A stretch of 64,000 nucleotides of DNA. Source: Malaya genurostris (lineage: Eukaryota; Arthropoda; Insecta; Diptera; Culicidae). The stretch lies in assembly GCF_030247185.1 (NCBI RefSeq), contig NC_080571.1, forward strand, positions 85,507,025-85,571,024, read 5' to 3'. Numbering within the stretch: position 1 is the first letter of the stretch; each line of letters opens with the position of its first letter. The notes beneath the pieces are model-generated. The model was not told where the DNA came from. It did no database searches and worked only from the letters and a program-made list of their open reading frames with translations. Shown here one piece after another: positions 56,201-57,325 of the stretch. The position numbers were made by a program, and so were the translations under genes.

Positions 56201-57325
56201 TTTATGTGCTATTTTGACACTAATCGCCCTGTAGCTGCTAAACCGAAAGTCTGAAAAATGCAGTTTTTATGGGACCTTAAGATCTTTAATTTTATGTTAG
56301 ATGGATGAAATCGATTCAGCCATCTACGAGCAAAATGAGTGACATTATTTTAATTTCATCATATATATCATTCTTTAGTTCCGGAACCAGAAGTCGGATC
56401 CAAATGAAATTCAGAAACCTTATATGGGAGTTCATATGAGTCTAAGTTTGTAGAAATCAGTTGAGCCATCTCCGAGAAAAGTAAATGAAATTATTTTTAT
56501 TTTTATTTTTCACACACAAATTTGCTTATCTCGACGAACTGCTTCGAATGGTATAAGAAGTTGTGTTCTTCCATCAATTGCATTGTAGAAAGCAGTATAA
56601 ATCAATATAAATATGAAATTGTTTTGAATTTGAAAATACTTACACAAAAATATCGATATCTCCGTTAAAAATGGACAAATATCAACAATCTATGGTTTGT
56701 GGGATAGCTATTACCGTGCGGAATTGAGGTCTGAAAACATATTCTGTTTTTAAGATCAATTACAACAGATGTTGTTAAAAAACTGACAATTTTGACATAA
56801 ACGTCGCATAACTCAAAAATTAAACATCCGATCTCAAAATTATTCAATAGCGTTCAGGGTGACGGGGAGACCTTCCACTTGCAACTGGTTTGATCAAAAT
56901 CGGTCCAGTAATCTCTGAGATCTCGATCTCTTTGTTGACAACACACACAAACGGACATCTGCTTCGTCGAGCTGAATCGATTGGTATATGACACTCGGCC
57001 CTCTGGGCCTAATTTTTCTAAAGTTTGAGCGAATTGTATACCTATTTTTATATCTAAAAAAAAGGGAAAAAACACTTAGCAGCCGACTGCCTAGAGTTCC
57101 AGTGACAATTTCTTTCTGTGCCCGAAGTGTGTTTTTCTCAGGTTACTCATCAATGCTTTTCGCTTTCAGATGGACGGCGATGTTCGTTCAAGCTCTAGTG
57201 ACGAACTTTCCGACAGCTCCGAGAATGCCCGACCCGTCGTAGCCAACGGGACTCCAAAGAAACAGCACCGACCGTCGCCGAGTAAGCAGGCACCCGGCTC
57301 CAATCAGTCGTCACCGAAGAAGTAG
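4102..57325 (+). CDS. schlank: Ceramide synthase (Lag1/schlank family), five coding exons
   Basis: Ceramide synthases N-acylate sphingoid bases with fatty acyl-CoA in the ER membrane. Coding exons are 4102-4286, 23497-23617, 49665-50108, 50176-50436 and 57170-57325. They total 1167 nt and give 388 residues, normal for the family. All introns are GT-AG and the phases match (2, 0, 0, 0). In order, the protein has an N-terminal segment with FWSTKVWLPPNVTW and a first hydrophobic stretch (about 45-60); the Hox-like region split over exons 2 and 3; the conserved ERQIERWWRRRRAQDKP (114-130); a TLC domain with several membrane spans; and the Lag1p motif, with His215-His216 and HDCAD at 242-246, the residues expected for catalysis. 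The tail after 338 is serine-rich, acidic then basic, with a likely CK2-type cluster SSSSDELSDSSE. The start at 4102 is the only ATG that gives the family N-terminus. Introns 1, 2 and 4 are filled with transposons, but no coding exon is interrupted. Confidence 0.93.
5136..5383. repeat. Imperfect 75-bp inverted repeat (hairpin / MITE-like)
   Basis: The left arm runs from about 5136 (gaaatctgtatgaaatgttc) to about 5213 (ctctttcgattattac). The right arm, about 5312-5383, is its reverse complement with a few mismatches and indels (shared words include agagaatctctcatt and tcgtcgtttgaacatt). The spacer is roughly 100 bp and has no ORF. The layout fits a foldback element. No target duplication was identified. 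Confidence 0.65.
6313..6655. repeat. Dispersed repeat copy, short TIR-like ends
   Basis: Begins ccagcccggtggtaac and ends gggggctggg, so the termini are short inverted repeats around CCAGCCC. A diverged second copy lies at about 10476-10790. The two share gtgctatcgta, ccaacatct-like and gatggccaca-like words in the same order and spacing. Probably a small non-autonomous DNA element. No target duplication was resolved. Confidence 0.5.
7405..7578 (-). repeat. Diverged partial copy of the 7.9-9.2 kb TIR element, inverse orientation
   Basis: Shares the ordered words acctctgag, actttttcttc, tttgacagctcttgctgaaa and gcagcg with the minus-oriented copy at 21564-22206. It therefore belongs to the same family as the tandem dimer that starts 280 bp downstream, but is older and lies in the opposite orientation. 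Both ends are missing. Confidence 0.6.
7860..9189 (+). mobile_element. Head-to-tail dimer of a ~660-bp TIR element
   Basis: Two copies in direct orientation, 7860-8518 and 8519-9189, have a period of about 659 bp and are highly similar throughout. The left terminus reads ttggcatattgtcgcaaaac. The right terminus, tcagctttgcgacaatgcg, is its near inverse complement. At the internal junction the right end of copy 1 is shortened to tcagctttgcc and runs directly into the left end of copy 2. There is no coding capacity, only a 67-70-codon chance ORF on each strand. A single inverted copy is at 21564-22206. This looks like a non-autonomous DNA transposon that duplicated in tandem. Confidence 0.8.
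9398..9727 (+). CDS. Small two-exon gene nested in intron 1; CPSCG / RG-rich 74-residue protein
   Basis: Exon 1 is 9398-9412 (MQPFN). A 105-bp intron follows (gtaagt at 9413, acceptor tctgtttcag ending 9517). Exon 2 is 9518-9727 and ends in TAA. The predicted 74-residue protein has YCPSCGYHIG at the exon 2 start, a CxxC pair followed by three histidines that could form part of a metal site. Then come a RGRGRGGRRDRW box typical of RNA-binding or methylated arginine regions and an acidic, serine-rich C-terminus ending EMYSK. The start context gaaaacATG is good. Two AATAAA signals follow at 9768 and 9782. Spacing and splicing look like a working gene rather than a retrocopy. I do not recognise a family and assign no function. 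An upstream non-coding exon is possible, because ttttattctacag sits at 9368-9380. Confidence 0.62.
9768..9787 (+). terminator. Poly(A) signals of the nested small gene
   Basis: AATAAA occurs at 9768-9773 and again at 9782-9787, 41-60 bp after the TAA of the two-exon ORF. A GT-rich stretch (cgtcttttggtgttc) follows directly. This is the normal arrangement for an animal cleavage and polyadenylation site and supports the nested gene being transcribed on the plus strand. Confidence 0.5.
10476..10790. repeat. Second copy of the 6.3-kb repeat
   Basis: Starts ccagcccggtggcaag and ends caggggg-ctggat. Blocks match the copy at 6313-6655 in the same order (reading gtgctatcgta, caacatct, gatgctggccaca). 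Diverged; no ORF of note. Confidence 0.5.
12625..12670 (+). mobile_element. SINE fragment
   Basis: A short piece of the SINE body (gattcttagtgtcagtagga followed by tagccatgtaatgattat), the same as the middle of the copy at 817-1019. The tRNA-like head and the tail are missing. Confidence 0.6.
13320..13440 (+). mobile_element. Diverged SINE fragment
   Basis: Contains a degraded B-box region (gcttcgagttccggtcggga), then the body words agtgtcaatagtatcgtg and agccatgcaatggttctg, in the order seen in the full copy at 817-1019. Older than that copy. No target duplication was found. Confidence 0.6.
14595..14828. repeat. Fragment of the 'cacttagtggaattttc' repeat
   Basis: Matches 34185-34390 over about 190 bp. 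Shared words include agtgtttatgtcaca, gcttgacatttg, tatttgtatgagaa, cacttagtggaattttcat and ttgaaaaatcaccata. Both copies resemble one end of the large repeat family that carries the 'tccacctagtggtgt' border. Confidence 0.65.
14831..15448 (-). pseudogene. Mariner-like transposon relic, transposase internally deleted (left part)
   Basis: The left terminal inverted repeat cagggtccgccatgtaac is at 14831-14848, flanked by TA. The matching right repeat is at 20193-20210, also followed by TA; the Jockey LINE lies between. On the minus strand two pieces of Tc1/mariner transposase are visible. An upstream block, in a different frame, reads WGTENPHVFMEKPMHPQRVT and continues VWCGFWSGGIIGPFFFEN. It joins directly to a C-terminal block, ALKDNIRAAIAEI then NWTDRMAYCKASQGS. 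The central catalytic region is missing at that junction. A short direct duplication (catacgtaattttcgcacac) occurs at about 15235-15290. This is a dead, deleted copy. Confidence 0.82.
15449..15462. repeat. Target-site duplication, 3' side of the Jockey LINE
   Basis: The bases aagaaatgttagat here are repeated at 20186-20199 on the far side of the LINE. The poly-T run (poly-A of the minus-strand element) starts immediately after. The duplication is 13-14 bp, depending on how the last T is counted. Confidence 0.85.
15705..18359 (-). CDS. Jockey-clade ORF2: endonuclease and reverse transcriptase
   Basis: An intact 884-residue ORF. The N-terminal apurinic-type (EEP) endonuclease has LNILNWNARSL, the TETF motif near residue 39, IGDLNAKHVQWN near 150, and the SDHLPVTF histidine motif near 230. 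The reverse transcriptase has FGFRHEHSTTHQL, the LDIEKAFDSVWHKG motif with catalytic Asp, AGVPQGSSVAPILYN, and the FCDD catalytic box. The C-terminal region carries SWSDQAKYLGL and the basic PIWSSCCSTRKKTLQRIQNK. There is no RNase H domain, as expected for Jockey. It starts 14 bp inside the end of ORF1, a layout consistent with reinitiation. No stop or frameshift is visible. Confidence 0.92.
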   Translation of the reverse strand: MMLNNYLNILNWNARSLKSSEDEFYNFLKVHKIHIAIVTETFLKPNVKLKSNPHYVVHRFDRFTGMGGGVAIFVQRQIKHRILPSFNTKVIESLGIEVETIHGIYFIAGAYLPFQCTGEQLNFFKGDLQKLTRYRSKFFVIGDLNAKHVQWNCRQNNSNGKILHNQLSAGYFTVLHPSNPTCFSSVKNPSTIDLVLTDQSHICSEPITHADFDSDHLPVTFRLSNEAIINPISSIFNYHRANWLDYRSHIENHVDHETILENSADIDTAIDNLNHYIIEARNLSVPKAQTKLNSPIIDDNLQLLIRLKNVRRRQYQRSRDPAMKNIVKDLQKEIKHRFTLLRNENFAKEVEQIKPYSKPFWKLSKVLKKPQKPIPALKEGNQILLTNGEKAQKLAQQFESVHNFNLNVVSPIENEVSLKYDHISTQVLSHDDIIETNFDEIKSIIRKLKNMKAPGNDGIFNILIKNLPDVALRLLVKIFNKCFSLAYFPKRWKNAKVIPILKPDKNPAETSSYRPISLLSSISKLFEKIILLRMMTHINENSIFLPEQFGFRHEHSTTHQLVRVTNMLKSNKSSGLSTGVALLDIEKAFDSVWHKGLIAKMSDFQFPIYLIKMIQNYLTDRTLQVSYQNCKSELLPVRAGVPQGSSVAPILYNIFTSDLPNLPVGCQKSLFCDDTSLLATGRNLRVICSRLQRSLNIFSDYLSKWKIKPNAAKTQLIIFPHKPRASFLKPNNNHILKLNGLELTWSDQAKYLGLTYDKKLTFKDHIEGIQAKCNKYIKCLYPLINRNSKLCLKNKLLIYKQIFRPAMLYAVPIWSSCCSTRKKTLQRIQNKILKMILKRPPWFSTNELHRLTNIEPLDVMSHNIISKFRQKSMQSSIESIRSLY
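18346..19890 (-). CDS. Jockey-clade ORF1: Gag-like nucleic-acid-binding protein
   Basis: An intact 514-residue ORF. A basic, Asn/Lys-rich N-terminus is followed by a central region (about 95-230) resembling the RNA-recognition-like domain that precedes zinc knuckles in insect LINE Gags. Three consecutive knuckles follow: CRRCQGFGHGTKNC, CLNCGKSHSKDDC and CSNCNGNHKSNYLKC (about 255-320). The last third is low-complexity, with repeated SSSSN/NNLLTGR-type segments. It binds the element RNA during retrotransposition. Overlaps ORF2 by 14 bp. Confidence 0.9.
   Translation of the reverse strand: MPASNRKNNKPKAKNNSIRNKSQSVIQHFSNNIHDLIESECKNKRQRTDFPSVDSMPSNNIYEILPESDCSDIEENSSKIPKMGACRSGKKHQSMPPVTVMISDFKAFRTELSTFLPEVKVSFQIGRRGECRVLVDGLEDYERLIRYLSEKLHKFYSYDIKSDRPFKAVLKGLSNDQSIDEIKDELKELLGFAPSQVILMKKRANGTSKPRSGISHELHLIHFNRSDVNNLKTLEKVRFISHIKIHWEHYKRHNHIANLTQCRRCQGFGHGTKNCHMDIRCLNCGKSHSKDDCPTNETTDKFSCSNCNGNHKSNYLKCPVREKILNARSLRQQVKSTTLNLQNIPENQKTVTNATPNSALISSKQKTGTPVNSSSNENNLLTGRSTSSSSSSNVSYAGILGRNLSPISSNVNNQNTGPPCSSSSNENNLLIGRPAKSSSSNGSLPTNIPSMPFASLNEVDLGDITENKMIYLQDQLFQMIIQMNSTSSLFEAFQIGWKFANNIIMNLKFNSDVK
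19989..20050 (-). repeat. Two 31-bp tandem repeats in the Jockey 5' UTR
   Basis: A perfect duplication of a 31-bp unit beginning tcactctaatatcactcttt, at 19989-20019 and 20020-20050, followed by a partial third (tcacttag). It lies 100-140 bp upstream of the ORF1 start on the element strand, so it could modulate the internal promoter. Confidence 0.85.
20186..20214. repeat. 5'-side target duplication and right TIR of the mariner relic
   Basis: 20186-20199 repeats aagaaatgttagat of the LINE target site. 20193-20210 (gttagatggtggaccctg) is the inverse complement of the mariner left terminus with about two mismatches, followed by TA at 20211-20212. The LINE therefore landed inside the terminal part of the older DNA transposon. 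Confidence 0.82.
20215..20690 (+). repeat. Dispersed repeat with two ~170-bp units and a CA tract
   Basis: Two degenerate direct units each carry 'atatctccrgaaccaaaa', 'atttgat', 'agctttcaaa', 'gttaaaatc' and 'atctctgrgaaaa'. They are followed by a CA-rich tract at 20532-20550, the word ccgacctcgtcgaactgagt at about 20560-20579, and an end reading ctttctatagagataaaggt. The same architecture occurs at 34800-35232, where an R1-type LINE has inserted in the CA tract. Confidence 0.7.
21564..22206 (-). mobile_element. Inverted copy of the dimeric TIR element, one end missing
   Basis: Begins ttggcacattgtcgcaaagc, the inverse of the right terminus at 9170-9189, and follows the 7860-9189 element in reverse complement for about 640 bp. 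It stops at gcagcg (22206), about 30 bp short of the other terminus, exactly where another repeat family starts. Similarity to the dimer units is high. Confidence 0.78.
22207..22850 (+). repeat. Repeat family shared with 61.2-62.3 kb, block order changed
   Basis: Block B (22215-22360; words gattatttcatttcggattt and ttcggagcattttttt) comes first. Block A (22400-22620; words cgattcgcaaagaagc, agagccatta, ttttcgttgt, caatgcaaacga) follows. Near 22830-22846 is gtaagtcgtattcacgacaa, the terminal motif of the 61-kb element. In the 61-kb copy, read in the same orientation, A precedes B. No ORF is preserved. Confidence 0.65.
22850..23490. other. Intron 1 sequence, no feature recognised
   Basis: Unique-looking AT-rich sequence before exon 2. 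The last 40 bases are pyrimidine-rich and form the exon 2 acceptor. The minus-strand ORF of 93 codons here overlaps exon 2 on the wrong strand and is a shadow. Confidence 0.45.
23497..23617 (+). CDS. schlank: Ceramide synthase exon 2
   Basis: A 121-nt exon that completes codon 62 and encodes residues 63-102: YWISPIGKAIGIKS, then a Pro/Lys-rich linker GPKPPIPN, then LESCYSSNSRLNHKT. The acceptor is ttccag|g and the donor acc|gtgagt at 23618. The first 12 residues match the segment after the first membrane helix of insect ceramide synthases, and the rest is the variable start of the Hox-like domain. It is too short to stand out as an ORF. I found it by looking for the missing piece between exons 1 and 3, and the phases fit exactly on both sides. 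Confidence 0.88.
24998..25680. mobile_element. Foldback-like element with TTACGCGG motifs
   Basis: The left end reads ctacacattgaggtctttt followed by cttacgcggt. The right end, ccgcgtaaaaagatatctca followed by gtgtacc, is its imperfect inverse complement. The interior has many ttacgcgg / acgcggttttt words and three or four spaced copies of ccagatcttgacgtttcatg-catttct, with one in inverse orientation near 25180 (gaaatgcatgaaacgtcgag). Probably a non-autonomous DNA element. The ORF at 24999-25373 is low-complexity Phe-rich translation of this repeat, not a gene. Confidence 0.68.
27935..30040 (+). repeat. Array of degenerate ~170-200-bp units
   Basis: Roughly eight diverged direct units, each with a 'cagagatggctgaaycgattttcacaaac'-type block, a 'ggtcttatggtccca' block, and a 'gacttccggttccgg' block, separated by variable sequence. 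The array ends with gagaaaggcatcattacacc then actaggtggatta at about 29996-30030, which is one border of the family. The same border is seen at 34060-34105 (inverse) and at 60900-60935. There is no coding potential. Confidence 0.72.
32219..32488 (-). pseudogene. Unrecognised ORF fragment with CxxCG pair
   Basis: An 89-codon minus-strand ORF beginning MRNYCECCGNNLKELPLA and continuing through YRQEKYSKIVEGIRK. The composition is protein-like (balanced charge, conserved-looking aromatic and acidic residues). Directly upstream, in another frame, an ATG opens MTGKNNSCRHFRDNGKTCSS, ending near the start of this ORF, which suggests one longer reading frame broken by a frameshift at about 32480. It could be the N-terminus of a decayed transposon protein. 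I cannot name it, and chance is possible. Confidence 0.3.
32640..33335. repeat. Possible inverted-repeat element
   Basis: The left side has ctttgtaacagagatgtcta and the right side ends with gccatctctgctttgta, an imperfect inverse complement. The region is richer in GC and in CACTC/GAGTG words than its surroundings. The 101-codon ORF at 33040-33345 is serine-rich and has no motif. The boundaries are approximate. Confidence 0.35.
33375..34105. repeat. Member of the large repeat family, internal region altered
   Basis: Starts ttttttgcctttctgata and ends, in inverse orientation, with cttaatccacctagtggtgt then gataatgcctttctc. These are the two borders seen together in the minimal copy at 60789-60935. 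In between are one 'ggtcttatgatcatacc' unit and unrelated sequence. Confidence 0.6.
34185..34640. repeat. Repeat pair with 14.6 kb, containing a palindromic block
   Basis: 34185-34390 matches 14640-14830. The following part is an imperfect palindrome: gtacatgaaattttcgaaat at about 34358-34378 is mirrored by atttcatgtactccccccta at about 34607-34626. Inside are aattgcatgaaacgtcgaga-type words shared with the 25-kb element. Translations are Phe/Lys-rich and meaningless. Confidence 0.55.
34800..35168 (+). repeat. Two ~165-bp direct units leading into the AC tract
   Basis: Units at about 34815-34978 and 34981-35145 share 'cgttttgtcggttacgtca', 'atatctccggaaccaaaagt', 'gatcttcgaacttgatca' and 'cagccatctctgagaaa'. 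They are close relatives of the pair at 20215-20530. Confidence 0.75.
35169..35232 (+). repeat. AC microsatellite, insertion target of the R1-type LINE
   Basis: About 64 bp of (AC)n with a few AA and GC interruptions. The homologous repeat at 20.5 kb has a shorter CA tract followed by agccattttccgacctcgtc. Here the tract is followed immediately by LINE 5' sequence instead. Confidence 0.9.
35858..37261 (+). CDS. R1-clade ORF1: Gag-like protein with CCHC knuckles
   Basis: A 467-residue ORF. A Gln-rich N-terminus and a charged helical region (about 45-135) precede a very basic linker with KKEKASKKKPPKKRK, which looks like a nuclear localisation signal. Next comes an RRM-like or association domain, and then zinc knuckles CFKCLGFGHFARNC, CRRCGEEGHKAKDC and CLIC...H...C near the C-terminus (about 392-455). 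It binds element RNA. The GC content is clearly higher than that of the flanking intron. Open throughout, although ORF2 is broken. The 348-codon ORF on the opposite strand is a shadow. Confidence 0.88.
   Translation: MEVIEIEVEKEVTNPFVKSGLVRTPPPQTQQVQKQHTNEQQAQQQGQQQYSAWTKPPQPPRVEAAKKLVDELHEYVDKRSNVHKDIKALVIKLQGALGSAVKEWKNVVQRAEAGEKELLAAKTALEARRAAQMQRAEADTATREVNTASSVPPGVQSTPFFTPKRPRASPGDVRPGGPKRHKDARVTGAKLPPEATDAVNSRTEWQVVGKKKEKASKKKPPKKRKVVRTRNKSEALIVKASDDSYAEVLRAMRMNPDLKDLGEDVQKVRRTRNDEMLLELKRNPKAGSISYKELTEKALGNKVEVRALCPEATLRCKDLDEITTEEDVKLALKEQCELGEVQMTIRIRNGPDGTKVASIKLPVDAANKALKVEKICVGWSVCPLRVSQLPDVCFKCLGFGHFARNCQGPDRSKLCRRCGEEGHKAKDCPPKPPKCLICAATGDNKHPTGGSRCPAFKRASATKSQWR
37213..38502 (+). 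pseudogene. R1-clade ORF2 fragment: endonuclease domain, frameshifted and truncated
   Basis: Starts inside the ORF1 end (VEVVQINLNHCDTAQHLL). The endonuclease is readable in three successive frames: ISEPYQIPP up to about 37370; then YPIQEVVHCADVGFVIA, CSCYAPPRWT and VVVAGDFNAWAVEWGSRLTN to about 37733; then SIIDVTFCSPGM, THSDHQAIRYCV and a linker to KKAP at 38502. That implies two single-base frameshifts. The catalytic landmarks (GDFNAW, SDH) are present, but the reverse transcriptase is missing. Not functional. Confidence 0.85.
38503..38950. other. AT-rich sequence between two LINE remnants
   Basis: Begins ttttctacagataaaaaacc and shows poly-A and AAAAATT-rich stretches. No gene. It may be an end of another repeat that caused the 3' loss of the R1-type LINE, but I cannot define its borders. 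Confidence 0.35.
38954..40034 (+). pseudogene. LINE ORF2 relic (CR1/Jockey-group RT), internally deleted
   Basis: The first piece (38975-39135) encodes an RT N-terminal part with KGSKGPGSDGLLPSFIKECS. It is joined to GSILSDPFNIISGVPQGSHL and the YADD catalytic box near 39280, so RT motifs 2-4 are missing. Further frames give VSAVKDLGIVLDRK, then a C-terminal part with INLPTLQNRRIFLQQLVVFD and CCHRFNSVYHLFDFTM. Stops and frameshifts separate the pieces. The 3' end is a short (TAAA)n run at about 40018-40034. Related to the LINE at 43.3-45.4 kb. Confidence 0.78.
40191..40547. mobile_element. MITE copy 1 with 4-bp target duplication
   Basis: The terminal inverted repeats are ctgcccatacttgcataaca (left) and tgatatgcgagtatgggcag (right). 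The length is 357 bp with no ORF. It is flanked by direct repeats tgct at 40187-40190 and 40548-40551. The second copy, at 53425-53796, has a 4-bp duplication of different sequence. Confidence 0.88.
40800..40960. repeat. 160-bp segment duplicated at 46.8 kb
   Basis: Shares about 150 bp with 46765-46920, in the same orientation. Words in common: acaaaataccgatacgat, atgattgact, ttaccgg, attagaagatactcgt, aaattggttaccgta and ggaatctgtc. No ORF. One copy has a short insertion (tctttcattg) relative to the other. Confidence 0.7.
42975..43293. mobile_element. MITE with ~67-bp terminal inverted repeats
   Basis: The left end ctctagccttacttttgaga and the right end cccagaagtaaggctagag are inverse complements. 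Pairing continues inward for about 67 bp (gggactaagc..., ttgaaaattttcaat..., ttcagaaac). The element is flanked by TA at 42973-42974 and 43294-43295, within a TTTA/TAAA context. It is 319 bp and non-coding. It adjoins the 5' end of the LINE fragment at 43.3 kb. Confidence 0.82.
43300..45402 (+). mobile_element. 5'-truncated LINE with 3' UTR
   Basis: The ORF2 fragment 43304-44875 is followed by about 500 bp of T-rich 3' UTR, ending in ataaatgaaaataaacaaaa near 45380-45400. The region near the end has gcccgctggagagagagat and its inverse-like atctccatcgggc, a possible stem-loop recognised by the RT. The 5' truncation point lies next to the MITE at 42975-43293. Confidence 0.7.
43304..44875 (+). 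CDS. LINE reverse transcriptase fragment, open over 523 codons
   Basis: The 5'-truncated ORF2 of a non-LTR retrotransposon of the CR1/Jockey group. The RT domain shows SSSKAGPDGIPSLVLKKCS, KKGNKADVTNYRGIAALCAV, the TDFSAAFDKINHQ motif, NSGVPQGSHLGPFLLLLYLN and the FADD catalytic box (about residue 256). The thumb and C-terminal region have IEAIQRKFVRFALRNLFW and a final CRTFNSCSNVFDFHL. There is no RNase H domain. The endonuclease is missing, and the ATG used here is internal to the original ORF. No stop within 1.57 kb suggests a fairly young copy. The C-terminal region resembles the relic at 39.6-39.9 kb. Confidence 0.85.
   Translation: MKFFRVLSKAIINVPSRSPTSSHPFITTAMIEKACIKMKSSSKAGPDGIPSLVLKKCSKSLLIPLSMLFNIFLRSGTFPNIWKKSFIFPVFKKGNKADVTNYRGIAALCAVSKLFETIVLDFLKHNSNNYISETQHGFMPKRSTATNLVCYTSFIVRSLQARLQVDAIYTDFSAAFDKINHQIAVAKLNRLGFSGSLLIWLESYLIGREMSVKIGDFITVPFAVNSGVPQGSHLGPFLLLLYLNDLNFILKCHKLSFADDFKLFYLVKCQEDTIYLQLQLDLFTNWCQDNRMVLNPSTCSVLSFTRNRSLINYDYSISHNILKRESSVKDSKLDFKSRIDYVISKASKLLGFVFRVTKSFTNVYCLKALYCALIRSSLKYAAVVWAPHYQIDIARIEAIQRKFVRFALRNLFWRDPTNLPSYKDRCKLIDLDLLSVRRNVSKVVFVADLLQSRIDCPELLQLINLDIHRRNLCSHRFLSLPIAQTNYGYNEPFSSMCRTFNSCSNVFDFHLSRNMIKQLFHSH
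45484..45697 (-). mobile_element. tRNA-derived SINE, full copy, minus strand
   Basis: Reverse complement of the SINE at 817-1019, with the B box as agggctcgaac near 45624-45634. A perfect 14-bp target duplication, ttcatggaacttag, is present at 45470-45483 and 45698-45711. Conservation is high, so the insertion is comparatively recent. Confidence 0.88.
45905..46060. repeat. Short repeat rich in ccggga motifs
   Basis: Starts acagggtgacaagtgaccgg and contains gaccgggaaaa, gtcgggaatt, accgggagaaaccgggaat and aaccgagaaaaattt in close succession. It looks like a small degenerate tandem array, a common form in mosquito DNA. The borders are uncertain. Confidence 0.5.
46270..46560 (-). pseudogene. 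Degraded Jockey-clade LINE piece (RT start joined to endonuclease)
   Basis: Contains words matching the intact LINE at 15.5-20.2 kb: tgctgggtttttatc (compare 16840), and tctagaaccagatcaat, gaagagtttattatgaag and gatgcttagcattta (compare 17770-17930). The intervening ~900 bp is absent, so this copy is internally deleted and heavily mutated. Confidence 0.65.
46765..46920. repeat. Duplicate of the 40.8-kb segment
   Basis: The same ~150-bp block as 40800-40960, followed here directly by the 3' end of an RNase H-type LINE. No coding content. Confidence 0.7.
46930..47670 (-). pseudogene. 3' end of an RNase H-type LINE (I/LOA-like), copy A
   Basis: On the minus strand the region 47670-47350 encodes the C-terminus of ORF2: RALTGHCKLNYHMATIQRGE, then CDLYECDYGTSYYLV. 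This Cys/His-bearing tail follows RNase H in I- and LOA-group LINEs. It ends KDILSFLTKCGTEL. The 3' UTR follows to about 46930 and contains repeated phrases of the type 'ggatgctgaacgatctgctg' and 'gaatgcaaaacgattcgcag'. It is 5'-truncated. Copy B is at 53.0-55.1 kb. Confidence 0.72.
48990..49115. repeat. Fragment of the ~170-bp-unit repeat
   Basis: Contains taccattatatcttcggaac, ggaggtgtgcactatttggt and ctttgaacttgaactcgatt, a single diverged unit of the family at 20.2 and 34.8 kb. Confidence 0.5.
49115..49664. other. Intron 2 sequence before exon 3
   Basis: AT-rich intron sequence with no recognised element. The last bases, cgttttcgtttcag, form the exon 3 acceptor. The reading frame is open from 49548, but the residues before 49665 do not resemble the family and are intronic. 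Confidence 0.5.
49665..50108 (+). CDS. schlank: Ceramide synthase exon 3 (Hox-like end and TLC domain)
   Basis: Encodes residues 103-250 in phase 0 at both ends. It contains ERQIERWWRRRRAQDKP (114-130), the conserved junction that ceramide synthases need for activity, and DKPWLWDIKQCWYGYPHQ (159-176). The catalytic Lag1p motif follows, with HH at 215-216, NLHRVGSLVLLVHDCADIFL and the Asp pair at 243 and 246. The donor is gag|gtaaca at 50109. Confidence 0.96.
50109..50175 (+). other. Ceramide synthase intron 3 (67 bp)
   Basis: Short GT-AG intron, gtaaca to ttttag, typical of dipteran small introns. It interrupts the Lag1p motif right after Glu250. Read-through reaches a stop at 50181-50183, so splicing is needed. 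Confidence 0.93.
50176..50436 (+). CDS. schlank: Ceramide synthase exon 4 (end of TLC domain)
   Basis: Encodes residues 251-337, beginning AAKITKYAQYQKLCDSIFAV, the end of the Lag1p motif. It continues with RLVLYPRVIYSSSVEAP and the last membrane helices YYIFNSLLISLLVLHIGWTY, ending AIKCGQ. The donor is cag|gtgaga at 50437. Retention of the next intron would add 25 residues to a stop at 50512-50514 and remove the phospho-tail. Confidence 0.96.
51585..52065 (-). pseudogene. Diverged 3' fragment of the Jockey-clade LINE
   Basis: Matches 15530-16055 of the intact LINE in the same orientation, with gaps. Shared words include cctacttgtaat/attgtg, ttgcatcgatttttgtcg, cttataatattatgtgacat, tttgaagcgttttctt, catgactggtctgaaaattt, and gaggatataaatatttaata. 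It covers the 3' UTR and the last ~110 codons of ORF2, with frameshifts and stops. Confidence 0.8.
52995..55030 (-). pseudogene. RNase H-type LINE relic, copy B, with internal deletion
   Basis: On the minus strand from the right: an RT fragment with FPTYGFTDDYHIL (a degraded catalytic box) at about 54900, a frameshifted thumb region, then an RNase H domain with VCYTDGSLLNGRTGTGVYC at about 54110-54165 and EAEIYAILCGIQSA. At about 53935 it jumps directly to the sequence before the 3' UTR, so the C-terminal Cys/His tail seen in copy A is missing. The 3' UTR then runs to about 52995, interrupted by a MITE at 53425-53796. Heavily mutated. Confidence 0.72.
53425..53796. mobile_element. MITE copy 2 with 4-bp target duplication
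   Basis: The termini ctgcccatacttgcatatca and ctgatatgcgagtatgggca match copy 1 at 40191-40547. The target duplication is taaa, at 53421-53424 and 53797-53800. The host LINE sequence at 47255-47270 (accccataaaggatgcc) has a single taaa and no insert, and so serves as the empty site. Confidence 0.92.
55035..55175. repeat. Repeat piece shared with 62.5 kb
   Basis: The words gccttttacgacatgg, cagtggatcaattcttgg and ccgccggatgccacacggc recur with the same spacing at 62508-62600 (ccttttacgacatgg, cagtggatctattcttgg, ccgccggattccacacggc). A tandem acagggaacagggaacc lies inside this copy. Probably a fragment of a LINE or other retroelement. Confidence 0.55.
55790..57070 (+). repeat. Degenerate copy of the large ~180-bp-unit family
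   Basis: Contains units with tccggaaccagaagtcggat, agtctaagtttgtagaaatc, agccatctccgagaaaagta and, near 56990, cactcggccctctgggccta. The end is of the type tatctaaaaaaaagggaaaa. Same family as 27.9-30.0 and 33.4-35.2 kb. No gene. Confidence 0.65.
57170..57325 (+). CDS. schlank: Ceramide synthase exon 5 (C-terminal tail and stop)
   Basis: Encodes residues 338-388: MDGDVRSSSSDELSDSSENA, then a Pro/Lys/Ser-rich end finishing SSPKK and TAG at 57323-57325. The acceptor is tttcag|atg. The acidic serine cluster is the place where animal ceramide synthases are phosphorylated by CK2 (family knowledge), so regulation there is likely. This exon is 6.7 kb from exon 4 and too short to stand out as an ORF. 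Confidence 0.88.
   Translation: MDGDVRSSSSDELSDSSENARPVVANGTPKKQHRPSPSKQAPGSNQSSPKK

Larger units (their letters stand above)
50437..57169 (+). other. Ceramide synthase intron 4 (6.7 kb)
   Basis: The donor is gtgaga and the acceptor cgctttcag at 57161-57169. It contains Jockey and RNase H-type LINE relics, a MITE and ~180-bp repeat units. Stretches 50520-51580, 52065-52990 and 55175-55790 show nothing I can assign. Confidence 0.9.
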
